A stretch of 41,774 nucleotides of DNA from Lachnospiraceae bacterium UBA3850. GTDB taxonomy: Bacteria; Bacillota; Clostridia; Lachnospirales; Lachnospiraceae. Position 1 is the stretch's first letter. Each line of letters starts with the position of its first letter. Location of the stretch: NCBI GenBank assembly GCA_002392655.1, contig DGHK01000059.1:62643-104416 (forward strand), given 5' to 3'. Below the pieces are notes generated by a model. That model was not told the DNA's origin. It ran no database searches and saw nothing but the letters and a program-made list of their open reading frames with translations. A program made the position numbers and the translations under genes. Shown here in pieces: positions 8,247 to 16,926 of this stretch.

Positions 8247-8858
8247 TTATTCCCCAAGTATTGGTGAAACGGAAGTACTTGTAAGTATCTCTTCCCTCAG
8301 GTCACCGGTAACCTCTATGCTGTTTGGAACAGCTATAAATATATTTGCAGAAATAGCCTTCAGATCCCCTTCGATACCATAGCATGCTCCCCCGATAAAA
8401 TCGATAATTCTCTGTGCTGGTTCGAGCTGAAGTCCTTCCATATTGATCACGATTGCCTTGCCTCTTTTAAGGAAATCTACAACCGTCTGAGCATCATCAA
8501 ACTCCTGTGGCTTTATAACGAATACCTCACTTGATGAAGCTTTTCTCTTTCTTTCCATACCACCATCAAAAGCAACCAGCTTATCTGACGCTGTGCTTGT
8601 TTTGTACCTCTTCGTATCACGAGCAGAAGGTGCAGGTGTATATGAAGGCTTAGACGGAGTTCTGCTCGGCGTACGTGCCGGAGCAGGTGCCGGAGCAGGT
8701 GCCGGAGCTGATTTTGATTCCTTCTTTTTTCTTACCGGCTCAACATAGTCATCATCGTCATCGTCTTCGTCAAATATATAATCGTCATCCTCATCGTATT
8801 CATCATCATCATCACTGATTTTGAAATAATCGAGAATTCCCTTCCTTTTCTTAGCCAT
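8247..8858 (-). CDS. sepF: Cell division protein SepF
   Basis: SepF is a membrane-associated FtsZ partner that shapes the Z-ring. I choose the ATG at 8858 (MAKKRKGILDYF, 203 residues) because GGAG lies nine bases before it. The 15-base-longer alternative would use a TTG whose next codons overlap that ribosome site. Residues 1-14 form the amphipathic membrane-binding helix. A strongly acidic stretch (about 16-40, nearly all Asp/Glu) and an Ala-Pro repeat segment (about 51-62) form a linker longer than usual. The SepF core (about 112-195) contains the typical FVIKPQEFDDAQTVVDFL and GIEGDLKAISANIFIAVP. It sits between yggS and divIVA, as in other Firmicutes. Confidence 0.92.
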   Translation of the reverse strand: MAKKRKGILDYFKISDDDDEYDEDDDYIFDEDDDDDDYVEPVRKKKESKSAPAPAPAPAPARTPSRTPSKPSYTPAPSARDTKRYKTSTASDKLVAFDGGMERKRKASSSEVFVIKPQEFDDAQTVVDFLKRGKAIVINMEGLQLEPAQRIIDFIGGACYGIEGDLKAISANIFIAVPNSIEVTGDLREEILTSTSVSPILGE

Positions 8859-8886
8859 TGAATCAATCTCCAATCTTTATAAATAA

Positions 8887-9585
8887 CTACTGCGATCTCT
8901 CTCCGAATATGGCAGTTCCGACCCTTACCATAGTTGCTCCTTCTTCGATTGCAACGATGTAGTCATTTGTCATACCCATGGATAAAACCGACATATCAAC
9001 ATTATCTATGTTTTGTGATTTTATGTCAAGTAATAATTCATGCATGCCCTTAAATATAGGTCTGTTTTCTTCCGGATCATCTACAAAAGGTGCAATAGTC
9101 ATGAGACCTTTAATTTTTATATGTCTGAAGCTTGAAGCTATTTCTTTGACAAGAGGTAGTGTTTCTTCTTTTGTTACACCAAACTTACTCTCTTCTCCTG
9201 CATAATTGACCTCTATTAGTATATCTACAAACAGATTTCTCTTTGCTGCTTCCTTTTCGATTACCTGAGCAAGTTTAAAGGAATCTACAGAATGTATAAG
9301 CGAAGTTTTATTAATAATATACTTAACCTTATTAGTCTGAAGATGTCCGATCTGATGAAATCTGACCGGAGTCGATACTTCATCGAATTTCTTCTTAAGT
9401 TCCTGAGGCTTATTCTCACCAAAATCATTTACTTCATACTTGATAAGCTCTTCTATATCCTCGAGTGGCTTAGTCTTGCTTACCGCTATAAGTGTGACTT
9501 CTTTTGGATCTCTGCCACATCTTTCGCATGTCTCATCGATTTTTGCTCGTACTTCGTTATATCTGTCTATCAGCTTTTCGCTCAT
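8887..9585 (-). CDS. yggS: YggS-family pyridoxal phosphate homeostasis protein
   Basis: A fold-type III PLP-binding protein of 232 residues, normal for the family (YggS/YlmE/PROSC), which buffers PLP and affects amino-acid balance and has no firm catalytic role. The PLP lysine lies in IAVSKTKP (about residue 37), and the conserved FGENKPQEL, FHQIGHLQTNK, IEVNYAGEESKFG, LMTIAP and LSMGMTNDY segments are present in order. YggS is the standard neighbour of sepF in Firmicutes. GAGGAC lies upstream of the ATG at 9585. Confidence 0.94.
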   Translation of the reverse strand: MSEKLIDRYNEVRAKIDETCERCGRDPKEVTLIAVSKTKPLEDIEELIKYEVNDFGENKPQELKKKFDEVSTPVRFHQIGHLQTNKVKYIINKTSLIHSVDSFKLAQVIEKEAAKRNLFVDILIEVNYAGEESKFGVTKEETLPLVKEIASSFRHIKIKGLMTIAPFVDDPEENRPIFKGMHELLLDIKSQNIDNVDMSVLSMGMTNDYIVAIEEGATMVRVGTAIFGERSQ

Positions 9586-9601
9586 TTATTTTGTCCTCGC
9601 T

Positions 9602-11011
9602 TTAATAAAGTGTCTGGTTCTCAACAACCTGTGACGAATCAAGAACCACATTATCGAATTCCTTCAGATTATTACCATTATTAATAATCGTAAACTCATC
9701 CTGAGATTTGATTATCTCAACCTCCATAAAGTCTGCGATTCCCGTATTTGCCAGAAAGACACCGGTCAGCTTCTCTCTTGGAAGGGACATAACAGGATTC
9801 ATATTCTTTTTATCCTTGGTATATATCTGGTCAGTGTCCTTAAAGGCATCCTTATCGACATAGTAATATTCATCATCTGTTTTATATATGATAAGTTCTA
9901 CACGTTGTTCACTTGCATCAGTGCTGGTAGCATCCTCATCATATCTGAGTATATTTACAGTTTTTGAATAAGCATCTTCTTCTTCAAGTATATAATCCTT
10001 AGGAAGTTTATAAACCTCCTTCTCAACAAGAGCAGAATTCGGAACCTTCAGTCCTTCTATCTTATTTAGTATAATCTCGATTGACAAAAATCTCTCATCG
10101 ATATAATCAACCATATACTTGTTAAGTGCTATATCGAGAAAGAAAACGTCGTTGCCCTTAGATATCAGATTAAATGTACTCTTATATTCATTTGAAGAAC
10201 CATTTATTGTAAATCTGATACTCTCTTCAGCCTCCAGCTGCTCAGCCTGTTCTTTAGTAATGTCACAGACTATATGCCAGTTCTCATCAGCAATCAGCTT
10301 ATAAACTGTAGAACCTGTATCGAGAATGTCTCCGGACTTAAGTGAAGTCTTCTTGTAATTTCCTGTATTAAAATCATCTACAGACAGTGTCTCAGGAGTT
10401 TTCTTTTCAAAACCATCTATATAATAAGTAACAACTCCGCTTTCTGATGCTTTGATTGTCTGTAGTGTTGAACTTACGGCAGTACCGCCATCGTGAATCT
10501 TGCTCATCATAACCTGGCTTGAAAGTTCCATGACCTTACTCTCAACCTCAGACTTGAAGTTATATAGATTGGAAAATTCAACATCACTGTAGGACGCCTT
10601 GTAGCTGTCAATTACATTTCTTATGTATGCATAATCTGAATCAGAGAAAAGCGTATTTCCATCGTCGCTCTCTCCTGCTTCCTTTATAGATGCTATGATG
10701 TTTCCTGTTTCATCAACCGTACATACCGGAGTGTTTTTCTTGATCTTGTCTCCATCTCTTACAAAGTAGATCAGGTAACCTGACTTAGAGGATGTGACCT
10801 CCTGCTCATTTCTCAGAGCAATACCTGTACACTTTATATTGTTGTTGATGTTACTCGAACTGACCTTGTATGTAGTGATCGGCTCCTTAGACACAGATAT
10901 GATGACACTTGCTACAACATAGATAAGTATGATCATAAATATAATAAGTACAGAATTGAATCTGGCAGCTCTATTCAGTTTTATGATATTGGATCTGTCT
11001 GTTCTTCTCAA
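9602..11011 (-). CDS. HlyD-like membrane-anchored protein of the division cluster
   Basis: 469 residues. A short basic N-terminus is followed by one membrane segment (about 18-40) and a large extracellular part with two half-lipoyl motifs: SKSGYLIYFVRDGDKIKKN near residue 75 and ASESGVVTYYIDGFE near 190, then LKSGDILDTGSTVYKLI. These are hallmarks of HlyD/membrane-fusion adaptors. The start codon is a TTG at 11011, supported by GAGGG eight bases upstream. The first internal ATG would remove the cytoplasmic residues. No ABC, RND or MFS partner is encoded nearby. The gene lies between a D,D-carboxypeptidase and yggS-sepF, so a role in envelope assembly or division is inferred from position only. 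Confidence 0.8.
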   Translation of the reverse strand: MRRTDRSNIIKLNRAARFNSVLIIFMIILIYVVASVIISVSKEPITTYKVSSSNINNNIKCTGIALRNEQEVTSSKSGYLIYFVRDGDKIKKNTPVCTVDETGNIIASIKEAGESDDGNTLFSDSDYAYIRNVIDSYKASYSDVEFSNLYNFKSEVESKVMELSSQVMMSKIHDGGTAVSSTLQTIKASESGVVTYYIDGFEKKTPETLSVDDFNTGNYKKTSLKSGDILDTGSTVYKLIADENWHIVCDITKEQAEQLEAEESIRFTINGSSNEYKSTFNLISKGNDVFFLDIALNKYMVDYIDERFLSIEIILNKIEGLKVPNSALVEKEVYKLPKDYILEEEDAYSKTVNILRYDEDATSTDASEQRVELIIYKTDDEYYYVDKDAFKDTDQIYTKDKKNMNPVMSLPREKLTGVFLANTGIADFMEVEIIKSQDEFTIINNGNNLKEFDNVVLDSSQVVENQTLY

Positions 11012-11023
11012 ATCTGTATCCCT

Positions 11024-12013
11024 CTAATTGGTCATATTAAACATAGTACCTATTTTATTATACAGGTCATCCTGCGAGGTTCCGTCCGCTACAAACATCG
11101 TGTAGGATTTTCCATCTATCAGAACGTTCATAGCGAGTACATTTCCGGCAGCCTCTGTTGTTCCGGTCTTCCACGACTCAATTGTTATATTGGATGGAAG
11201 CTTGTAGGTTCCTGCAAGAAACTGATTAGTAGGTGATATATCATCCTTCATCTCAACACCCTGGGAATTGGTATATGTATAAGTGAAGGAATTATAAGTA
11301 TCTATCTCCTTTATGATATCATACTTCTCCGCCTCCTTAAGTATGATATACATATCATATGCTGTTACGTAGTGGTTATCATCATGCAGTCCATGAGGAT
11401 TAACAAAATGTGATCCTGTCGCACCGATCTCAGATGCCTTATCGTTCATCATCTGACAAAATGTACCGACGTCGCCACCAACATATTCAGCAAGTATAAC
11501 GGCAAAGTCATTATAGGATCTCATCAGAAGTCCATACATCAGGTTTCTGACTGATATAGTGCAGCCTGCATTTAACTGGCTGACCAAAGCTCCCTCTTCA
11601 TCAATTATGATGTCATGACTGAGTGTAACATCATCATCTAGACTTATCTTACCATCGTACAGTGCATCACAAACAACCAAAGCGGTCATAAGCTTCGTTG
11701 TACTGGCGGGATATATTCGTCTCAGGGAATTGTAAGAAACCAGCGGGGTATTTGTTTCATTATCAACGAGCAGTGCCGCATAGCAGTCATTCTTGAACTG
11801 ATCCGACTGTATATCGTCTGATTCAGTAACTACGGCATACTCAGACTGATAGCCACCCAGCTTATAGACCGGAAGGCTCATACTTACATAAACTTCACTA
11901 TCCTTTGAATCATTGTAAGCATTATCAAAATGTGTATTCTTAAAAAAACAGTAACCTATACTTCCGATACAAATAATGATCAGAAGAAAGAAGTATATAA
12001 ATATCTTATTCAT
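11024..12013 (-). CDS. D-alanyl-D-alanine carboxypeptidase (penicillin-binding protein, S11 family)
   Basis: This 329-residue DacA/DacF-type enzyme trims the terminal D-Ala from peptidoglycan pentapeptides. It has an N-terminal hydrophobic segment (about 4-22, signal or anchor). The serine-enzyme triad is intact: SxxK in PASTTKLMT (about residue 102), SxN as SYN in LMRSYNDFA (about 166), and KTG in ESWKTGTTEAAG (about 282). It ends soon after the catalytic domain, without the C-terminal beta domain and amphipathic anchor of DacA, so anchorage is probably through the N-terminus. It lies in the envelope operon between the mgsA homologue and the HlyD-like gene. Confidence 0.92.
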   Translation of the reverse strand: MNKIFIYFFLLIIICIGSIGYCFFKNTHFDNAYNDSKDSEVYVSMSLPVYKLGGYQSEYAVVTESDDIQSDQFKNDCYAALLVDNETNTPLVSYNSLRRIYPASTTKLMTALVVCDALYDGKISLDDDVTLSHDIIIDEEGALVSQLNAGCTISVRNLMYGLLMRSYNDFAVILAEYVGGDVGTFCQMMNDKASEIGATGSHFVNPHGLHDDNHYVTAYDMYIILKEAEKYDIIKEIDTYNSFTYTYTNSQGVEMKDDISPTNQFLAGTYKLPSNITIESWKTGTTEAAGNVLAMNVLIDGKSYTMFVADGTSQDDLYNKIGTMFNMTN

Positions 12014-12042
12014 AATTGTTCCTTTTAACCAGTGCAGCTGTA

Positions 12043-12441
12043 CTAGTGTTTATATAGTACCCTCCAATCAAGATCTCCTCGTTCGAGAGCCTTTATAAGA
12101 AGCTCAGCTGTAGCAAGGTTTGATGCAAGCGGGATATTGTATACATCACATAATGTAGATATAGTATGGAAATCATTGTTATGTGGCTGACTCTGAGTAT
12201 TTTCCCTTAAGAATATGACCATATCCATCTGGTTGCTTTCTATCTGAGTAGCAATCTGCTGTACACCACCGAGATGTCCTGCAAGAAACTTATGAACGCT
12301 AAGACCACTTGCCTCTTCAACAAGTCGTCCGGTTGTTTCAGTCGAATATACGTCATGATTCGAAAGTATACCCCTGTAAGCTATACAAAAGTTCTGCATC
12401 AGCTTCTTTTTTGGATCATGTGCTATCAACACGATATTCAT
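12043..12441 (-). CDS. Methylglyoxal synthase homologue with altered active site
   Basis: At 132 residues this matches the MgsA fold in length and overall sequence: IAHDPKKK at the start, TTGRLVEEASGL, LGGVQQIATQI, CDVYNIPLASNLATAELL and LERGDLDWR. MgsA turns dihydroxyacetone phosphate into methylglyoxal plus phosphate. The catalytic base, Asp71 of the E. coli enzyme in GGDQQ, is Val60 here (codon GTA). Asp91 is replaced by Glu80, and the SGP phosphate loop reads AGH. His8, Asp9, Lys12, His87 and Asp90 (E. coli His19, Asp20, Lys23, His98, Asp101) remain. The fold is probably kept while activity is lost or changed. A strong GGGGAGG ribosome site precedes the ATG. The gene lies between rodA and the carboxypeptidase, a position where clostridial mgsA is often found. 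Confidence 0.88.
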   Translation of the reverse strand: MNIVLIAHDPKKKLMQNFCIAYRGILSNHDVYSTETTGRLVEEASGLSVHKFLAGHLGGVQQIATQIESNQMDMVIFLRENTQSQPHNNDFHTISTLCDVYNIPLASNLATAELLIKALERGDLDWRVLYKH

Positions 12442-12457
12442 TTAATGTACCTCCCCA

Positions 12458-13570
12458 CTAGTACTTTCGCTTTTGTAAACTGATATTTAAAACGATTCCA
12501 AGTCCCAAAGCCGAACTTATAAGTGATGTAAGACCATAGCTTATAAAAGGAAGCGGTATTCCTGTATTCGGAAGCAGCTTAGTAGCAACTCCAATATTGA
12601 TAAATGACTGGAACGCAATCAGACACCCCATACCAAAAGCAAACAGCATGCCGACGTCATCCCTGGCATGCCTTCCTGCCCTTATACATTGTAACACTAT
12701 AAGTAGAATAATTCCAATAATTATTACACTTCCGAAAAAGCCAAATGACTCTCCTACAGCAGAGAAAATAAAGTCAGTCTGCTGCTCAGAAACTAGATTG
12801 GTCTGAGAGGTGTTAGTGTTCTTACTATTCTTTGCCAGTCCCTTTCCGGTAAGCTGTCCGGAACCAATAGCCATTACAGAGTTTTCCTGCTGCATAGTCT
12901 CATCTTCGTATTCAGAAGGATAAATAAATGACATGATTCTTTTAACCTGATGCTCATAAAGAAGCTTCTGATCAGGTCTCTGGATATACCAGATGAAGAG
13001 ACTGAAAAGAGGTATCAGAATAAGCAATGTAACACCTATTATCTTGTATCTCAGTCCTGCCAGAAACAGCATTGTAAAGAGTACTGCTGTGAGACATATA
13101 AGTGTAGACAGATCCGGCTCCCTGAATATAAGGAACATAGGAATCGCCATAAAACCAAGAAATGTAAGCAGTCCACCTATTGTATTTACTCTGTTTTTAT
13201 CCATCAGTCTGCTGAGCAGAGCTGCAAAGAACAGAATACAAACTGTTTTTGCAAGCTCAGAAGGTTGGAAGGTTATACCAAAGAGATTAAACCATCTGGT
13301 TGCATTATTAACCGTTGAACCTGCAACAAGAACAAGTACCAGAAGTATATTTACAAATATATAAAGTGGCACGAAGAGGTTCATGGCTATGTGGTAATCA
13401 ATAAGAGAAAGTATAACCATGATCACAACAGCCAGTACAACTCCGACGGTCTGTTTAACAGTAAATGAGTCATCTACACTGTCAATAACAAAAACTCCAA
13501 GTATCATAAGCGATATAACAAGAAATAACAGTATGAAATTGTAATATCTGAAGTTATATCTTTTAAACAT
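12458..13570 (-). CDS. rodA: RodA/FtsW/SpoVE-family peptidoglycan glycosyltransferase
   Basis: A SEDS-family polymerase of 370 residues with about ten membrane segments, which polymerises lipid II into glycan strands together with a class B PBP. Recognisable blocks are NNATRWFNLFGITFQPSEL (about residue 87), FREPDLSTLICL, QQTDFIFSAVGESFGFFGS, and IGVATKLLPNTGIPLPFISYG near the C-terminus. It starts four bases after the end of the PBP2 gene, and its GAGGA ribosome site lies inside the PBP2 stop region. That favours RodA over FtsW or SpoVE as the name: RodA and PBP2 form the elongation pair. Confidence 0.93.
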   Translation of the reverse strand: MFKRYNFRYYNFILLFLVISLMILGVFVIDSVDDSFTVKQTVGVVLAVVIMVILSLIDYHIAMNLFVPLYIFVNILLVLVLVAGSTVNNATRWFNLFGITFQPSELAKTVCILFFAALLSRLMDKNRVNTIGGLLTFLGFMAIPMFLIFREPDLSTLICLTAVLFTMLFLAGLRYKIIGVTLLILIPLFSLFIWYIQRPDQKLLYEHQVKRIMSFIYPSEYEDETMQQENSVMAIGSGQLTGKGLAKNSKNTNTSQTNLVSEQQTDFIFSAVGESFGFFGSVIIIGIILLIVLQCIRAGRHARDDVGMLFAFGMGCLIAFQSFINIGVATKLLPNTGIPLPFISYGLTSLISSALGLGIVLNISLQKRKY

Positions 13571-13574
13571 AAAA

Positions 13575-16427
13575 CTAATCCTCTACTTCTCCCGAATCCT
13601 TAGAGAAGGTTGCATCATTTAGTGCTTCTTTATCATATATATAAGCGTATACAAAGCCCGCAAGATCCGCCGCATTACCGGATGAGTATCCATTTGGAAT
13701 AACAACTGTAACAGAGACCTCAGGAGCTGTATATGGCGCATAGGATATGAACAGGGCGTGAGCCGGCCGGTCCTCTCCTTCCTGCGCTGTACCGGTTTTT
13801 CCTGCTACCTCAACATTTATAGAATTAAGAAGCTTGTTCTTCTGCAGGTCGTCCGTAACAACCATTCTCATTCCTGTATGAACCTGATTCCAAAGACCAT
13901 CATCTATATTAACCTGAGAGGCTATAGTATGATTCGAAGTCTTAACAACATTTCCTTCGTAATCCGTTATTTTGTTCATAAGTGACAGATTGTAACACGT
14001 TCCGTTATTTGCAATCGTGGTTACATATCTGGATAGCTGTACGGGAGCATATGCATGTGTACCCTGACCGATAGCACTTGTAACAGCATCGTTATTAGAA
14101 AAATGCGGTTCTATCTCTTCTATCTCGACTCCGGATTTTTCTGTTAGACCAAACATTCCGGCATATTTCTTAAGGCTTGCCAGACCTTCATCATCTATAT
14201 ACGTTCCTGATCTTGATGCGAGCCTGTAACCTACCGTAAAGAAGAAATAGTTACACGATACATCAAGTGCTGTAGGAATATTGATTGAACCATGTGTCAG
14301 ATGGTAATCTCTGTATATCCAGCACTTTGGCTTAGTATATACATCTTCAAACACACCAAGGTCGGTTATATACTCATCGAGTCCGAGTACATTTTCCGAA
14401 ACACCGGATATAGCTGATATCGGTTTAAAGGTTGATCCCGGAGCAGTTCTCATCATTGTAGCTCTGTTATAGAGCGGATCTGTATGATCCTCAAGAAGAG
14501 AATTATAATAATCAGGATCAACATAGTTTGTCAGATAATTATTATCATAGCTTGGGTAGCTTACCATAGCTCTGATTTCACCTGTATTAACATCAGTAAC
14601 TACAACTGCACCAGAACAAGGTGTAAGTGCAAGCATAGCAGGTGTAATCTCAAGTGAATTAATCTTCGAGATTATAAAATTGAAAGGACTAATAGAACCT
14701 GAGCGGAAGCTTTCATACTCTGCATCACTATCTGCATCAAGTACTCCCTGGTCATACAGTAGATTTATTACATCGTGACCGGATATGATACCTTCACGCA
14801 GCATATTGGTGATAACTCTGTTGTTAAAGTCAGTATCATCCTGCAGATAATCGATTATATAATCGATAAGCATATTGTAGATTTCTTCAGAGTCATAATA
14901 CTTATCATCTTCTTGAATCGATGTAGTGTCGATTGCTTCTACACTGATCAGGTACCTGAGAAAATCCTGAAGAGATGTCTGATTATTTGTATAATCGAGA
15001 AACTCTTTAGAATTCTGGTTTACAGCACCGGTATTATATATACCTTGTTTACTGAGCATCTCACAAACATATTCACAATAATCCTTATATTCAGCACTCA
15101 GATCCTTAAGCGGAGCCGGATTATCAGTAAGTATACCCTCTACCGTTTCAAGTGTAGTCTTCTGCTTGGAAACGAAGCTTTTATAGGTGTTTCGCTCAAG
15201 TTCCGATGCTCCGGATTTATACATATCAGAAAGCTTTATCATATTATTTTTGAAGAAAGCAGCATAAACCTCAGTTATAGCGATAAGCTTCTGTGGATTA
15301 CCCTCAGCTGTATAAGCCATATCAACTATCTTGGAAACAAGTACAGATGCTATCTCTTTCTCGAGCATATCATAGCAATATTTCTGAAGATCAGTATCTA
15401 TTGTCAGATAAACATCATTTCCGGCAATTGAAGGAGTATCCTTGGTAACTTCGATGACCTTACCCAGATTATCAACATAAAGAGTCTGTTCACCATCAGT
15501 TCCGTGAAGATCAGTTTCATAAACCTTCTCTATACCGGATTTTCCGACAACATCCCTACTGTCATACTTCTTCTCGCCAAGCTGCTCATTCAGCGTATCT
15601 ATATCTTCCTGAGACGCTTTGCCTACGTAACCGATTATGTGTGAGTAGTATTTTGCTTCATTATATACTCTGCTGGACTCAACCATAATGTCCATTCCGA
15701 GCAGATTATCCTTGTTTTCAGTTATAGCTGCACGACTCTTTTCAGATATATTGTGAGCTATTTCAACAGGAACATACTGCTGAAAACGATTCAGCCAGAG
15801 ATTATATCTGCAGGCAAGTATCTTCATAGCTGTTTCTTCATCATATTCCTTGCCTATCTCAAATAGTTTCTTCAGATACTTAACAACAGCCTCAGGTGTG
15901 GCATTTAACTGAGAAGGCTTCAGATCTTCAACACTGTCAGCAGCATATACATCCTTAAGAAAGTTCTTAAGTACATTTCCTTTTACATTAAATGTATATC
16001 TGCCGCCCTTAAGATCAATCCTAAAGCTGGAATCTATATCATCTCCGTTTGTCTCCAAAATATTGAGAGTATTTCCGATGATACGATTCTTTAGAACATT
16101 CTCGGATATATTCATCCTCTTTGCTTCATCAGGAAGCGAAGTGTCGTTTCCAAATGTAAGTGTGTAGGATATTTTGTTATAAGCCAGAAGCTTACCATTT
16201 ACGTCATATATATTTCCTCTGATTGAATTTACCGTCAGAGTCTTCTCGGATTTATATTCAAAGTTTGTGCTGTACTGTTCGCCCTGTTCTATCTGAATAG
16301 TAAAGAGACGGTTGATAAGAAGCACAAAAAGAAAAAGTATTACCAGAGTTACTGGGAATATCCTGCTTCTAACATATTCAAGAGTGATTTCTTTAAGGGA
16401 TATAAAAAGATCCTTAAACCACCTCAT
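13575..16427 (-). CDS. mrdA: Penicillin-binding protein 2 (class B transpeptidase), long form with insertion
   Basis: The protein has 950 residues, against about 600-720 in most PBP2 proteins. One membrane segment (about 24-42) precedes the dimerisation domain (about 60-335, with IRGNIYDVNGKLLA and VGKSGIEKVYE). The transpeptidase domain starts with LTIDTDLQKY (341-350) but is interrupted by about 235 mainly helical residues (about 365-600; DNA 14628-15335). It then resumes with GAVVVTDVNTGEIRAMVSYP. The active site is intact: Ser665 and Lys668 in PGSTFK, SCN at 724-726, KTG at 877-879. The enzyme cross-links peptidoglycan during elongation with RodA. It overlaps mreD by 14 bases. Long-insert versions occur in other Clostridia as far as I recall; their function is unclear to me. 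Confidence 0.93.
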   Translation of the reverse strand: MRWFKDLFISLKEITLEYVRSRIFPVTLVILFLFVLLINRLFTIQIEQGEQYSTNFEYKSEKTLTVNSIRGNIYDVNGKLLAYNKISYTLTFGNDTSLPDEAKRMNISENVLKNRIIGNTLNILETNGDDIDSSFRIDLKGGRYTFNVKGNVLKNFLKDVYAADSVEDLKPSQLNATPEAVVKYLKKLFEIGKEYDEETAMKILACRYNLWLNRFQQYVPVEIAHNISEKSRAAITENKDNLLGMDIMVESSRVYNEAKYYSHIIGYVGKASQEDIDTLNEQLGEKKYDSRDVVGKSGIEKVYETDLHGTDGEQTLYVDNLGKVIEVTKDTPSIAGNDVYLTIDTDLQKYCYDMLEKEIASVLVSKIVDMAYTAEGNPQKLIAITEVYAAFFKNNMIKLSDMYKSGASELERNTYKSFVSKQKTTLETVEGILTDNPAPLKDLSAEYKDYCEYVCEMLSKQGIYNTGAVNQNSKEFLDYTNNQTSLQDFLRYLISVEAIDTTSIQEDDKYYDSEEIYNMLIDYIIDYLQDDTDFNNRVITNMLREGIISGHDVINLLYDQGVLDADSDAEYESFRSGSISPFNFIISKINSLEITPAMLALTPCSGAVVVTDVNTGEIRAMVSYPSYDNNYLTNYVDPDYYNSLLEDHTDPLYNRATMMRTAPGSTFKPISAISGVSENVLGLDEYITDLGVFEDVYTKPKCWIYRDYHLTHGSINIPTALDVSCNYFFFTVGYRLASRSGTYIDDEGLASLKKYAGMFGLTEKSGVEIEEIEPHFSNNDAVTSAIGQGTHAYAPVQLSRYVTTIANNGTCYNLSLMNKITDYEGNVVKTSNHTIASQVNIDDGLWNQVHTGMRMVVTDDLQKNKLLNSINVEVAGKTGTAQEGEDRPAHALFISYAPYTAPEVSVTVVIPNGYSSGNAADLAGFVYAYIYDKEALNDATFSKDSGEVED

Positions 16428-16926
16428 TTTCGCCTGCCCTCTTCTTTAAAAATTTATTTAAAAATACATAAAATCTGTATATGATGATAGTTGCAAGAGC
16501 CGTAAACAGCATCTGAGGAAGAACAATATGTGTCATATAATAGAACATATGTGTCCTGTTTCTCAGAAGAAATGCAGCTACATATATAACAAAGTTAAAT
16601 ACAATCTCATCTACAATGATAATGATAACCGGCATCAAAACGTCTTCCATAAGAAATTCCTTATGGAAGGCGCCGTTCAAATAACCAATTATCATAAATA
16701 AAAACATATATGGACCTATCAGGGTGCCGAAAAATATGTCATACAGGAAGCCACAGAAAAAACCGGTAAGCATTCCTTCTCTTCTGCCTCGCATGATACC
16801 AAAGGACATGGTAAGAATAAGCAGAAGATTCGGTGCAATACCCCTGACATTTTGAAATGAAAACAAAACGCTTTGTAAAAGAAAAGAAATAATAATAAGT
16901 ATGAAAATAGAAATAATTCTACGCAT
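16414..16926 (-). CDS. mreD: Rod shape-determining protein MreD
   Basis: A hydrophobic protein of 170 residues with about five membrane segments and the family-typical GIMRGRREGMLTGFFCGFLYDIFFGTLIG region (about residues 43-71) characteristic of MreD in Firmicutes. MreD is an elongasome membrane component that pairs with MreC and controls RodA-PBP2. Its ATG shares one base with the mreC stop (TAATG), and its end overlaps mrdA by 14 bases, so the three are translationally coupled. Confidence 0.9.
   Translation of the reverse strand: MRRIISIFILIIISFLLQSVLFSFQNVRGIAPNLLLILTMSFGIMRGRREGMLTGFFCGFLYDIFFGTLIGPYMFLFMIIGYLNGAFHKEFLMEDVLMPVIIIIVDEIVFNFVIYVAAFLLRNRTHMFYYMTHIVLPQMLFTALATIIIYRFYVFLNKFLKKRAGENEVV

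Noticed and set aside
8859..8873. Upstream TTG start for sepF
   Set aside because: The extra codons coincide with the ribosome site of the ATG at 8858, and MAKKRKG begins the usual amphipathic helix.
14775..15431. Plus-strand open frame of 218 codons
   Set aside because: It lies opposite the PBP2 insertion, has no ribosome site and has an Ile/Tyr/Cys-rich composition typical of shadow frames in this AT-rich DNA.
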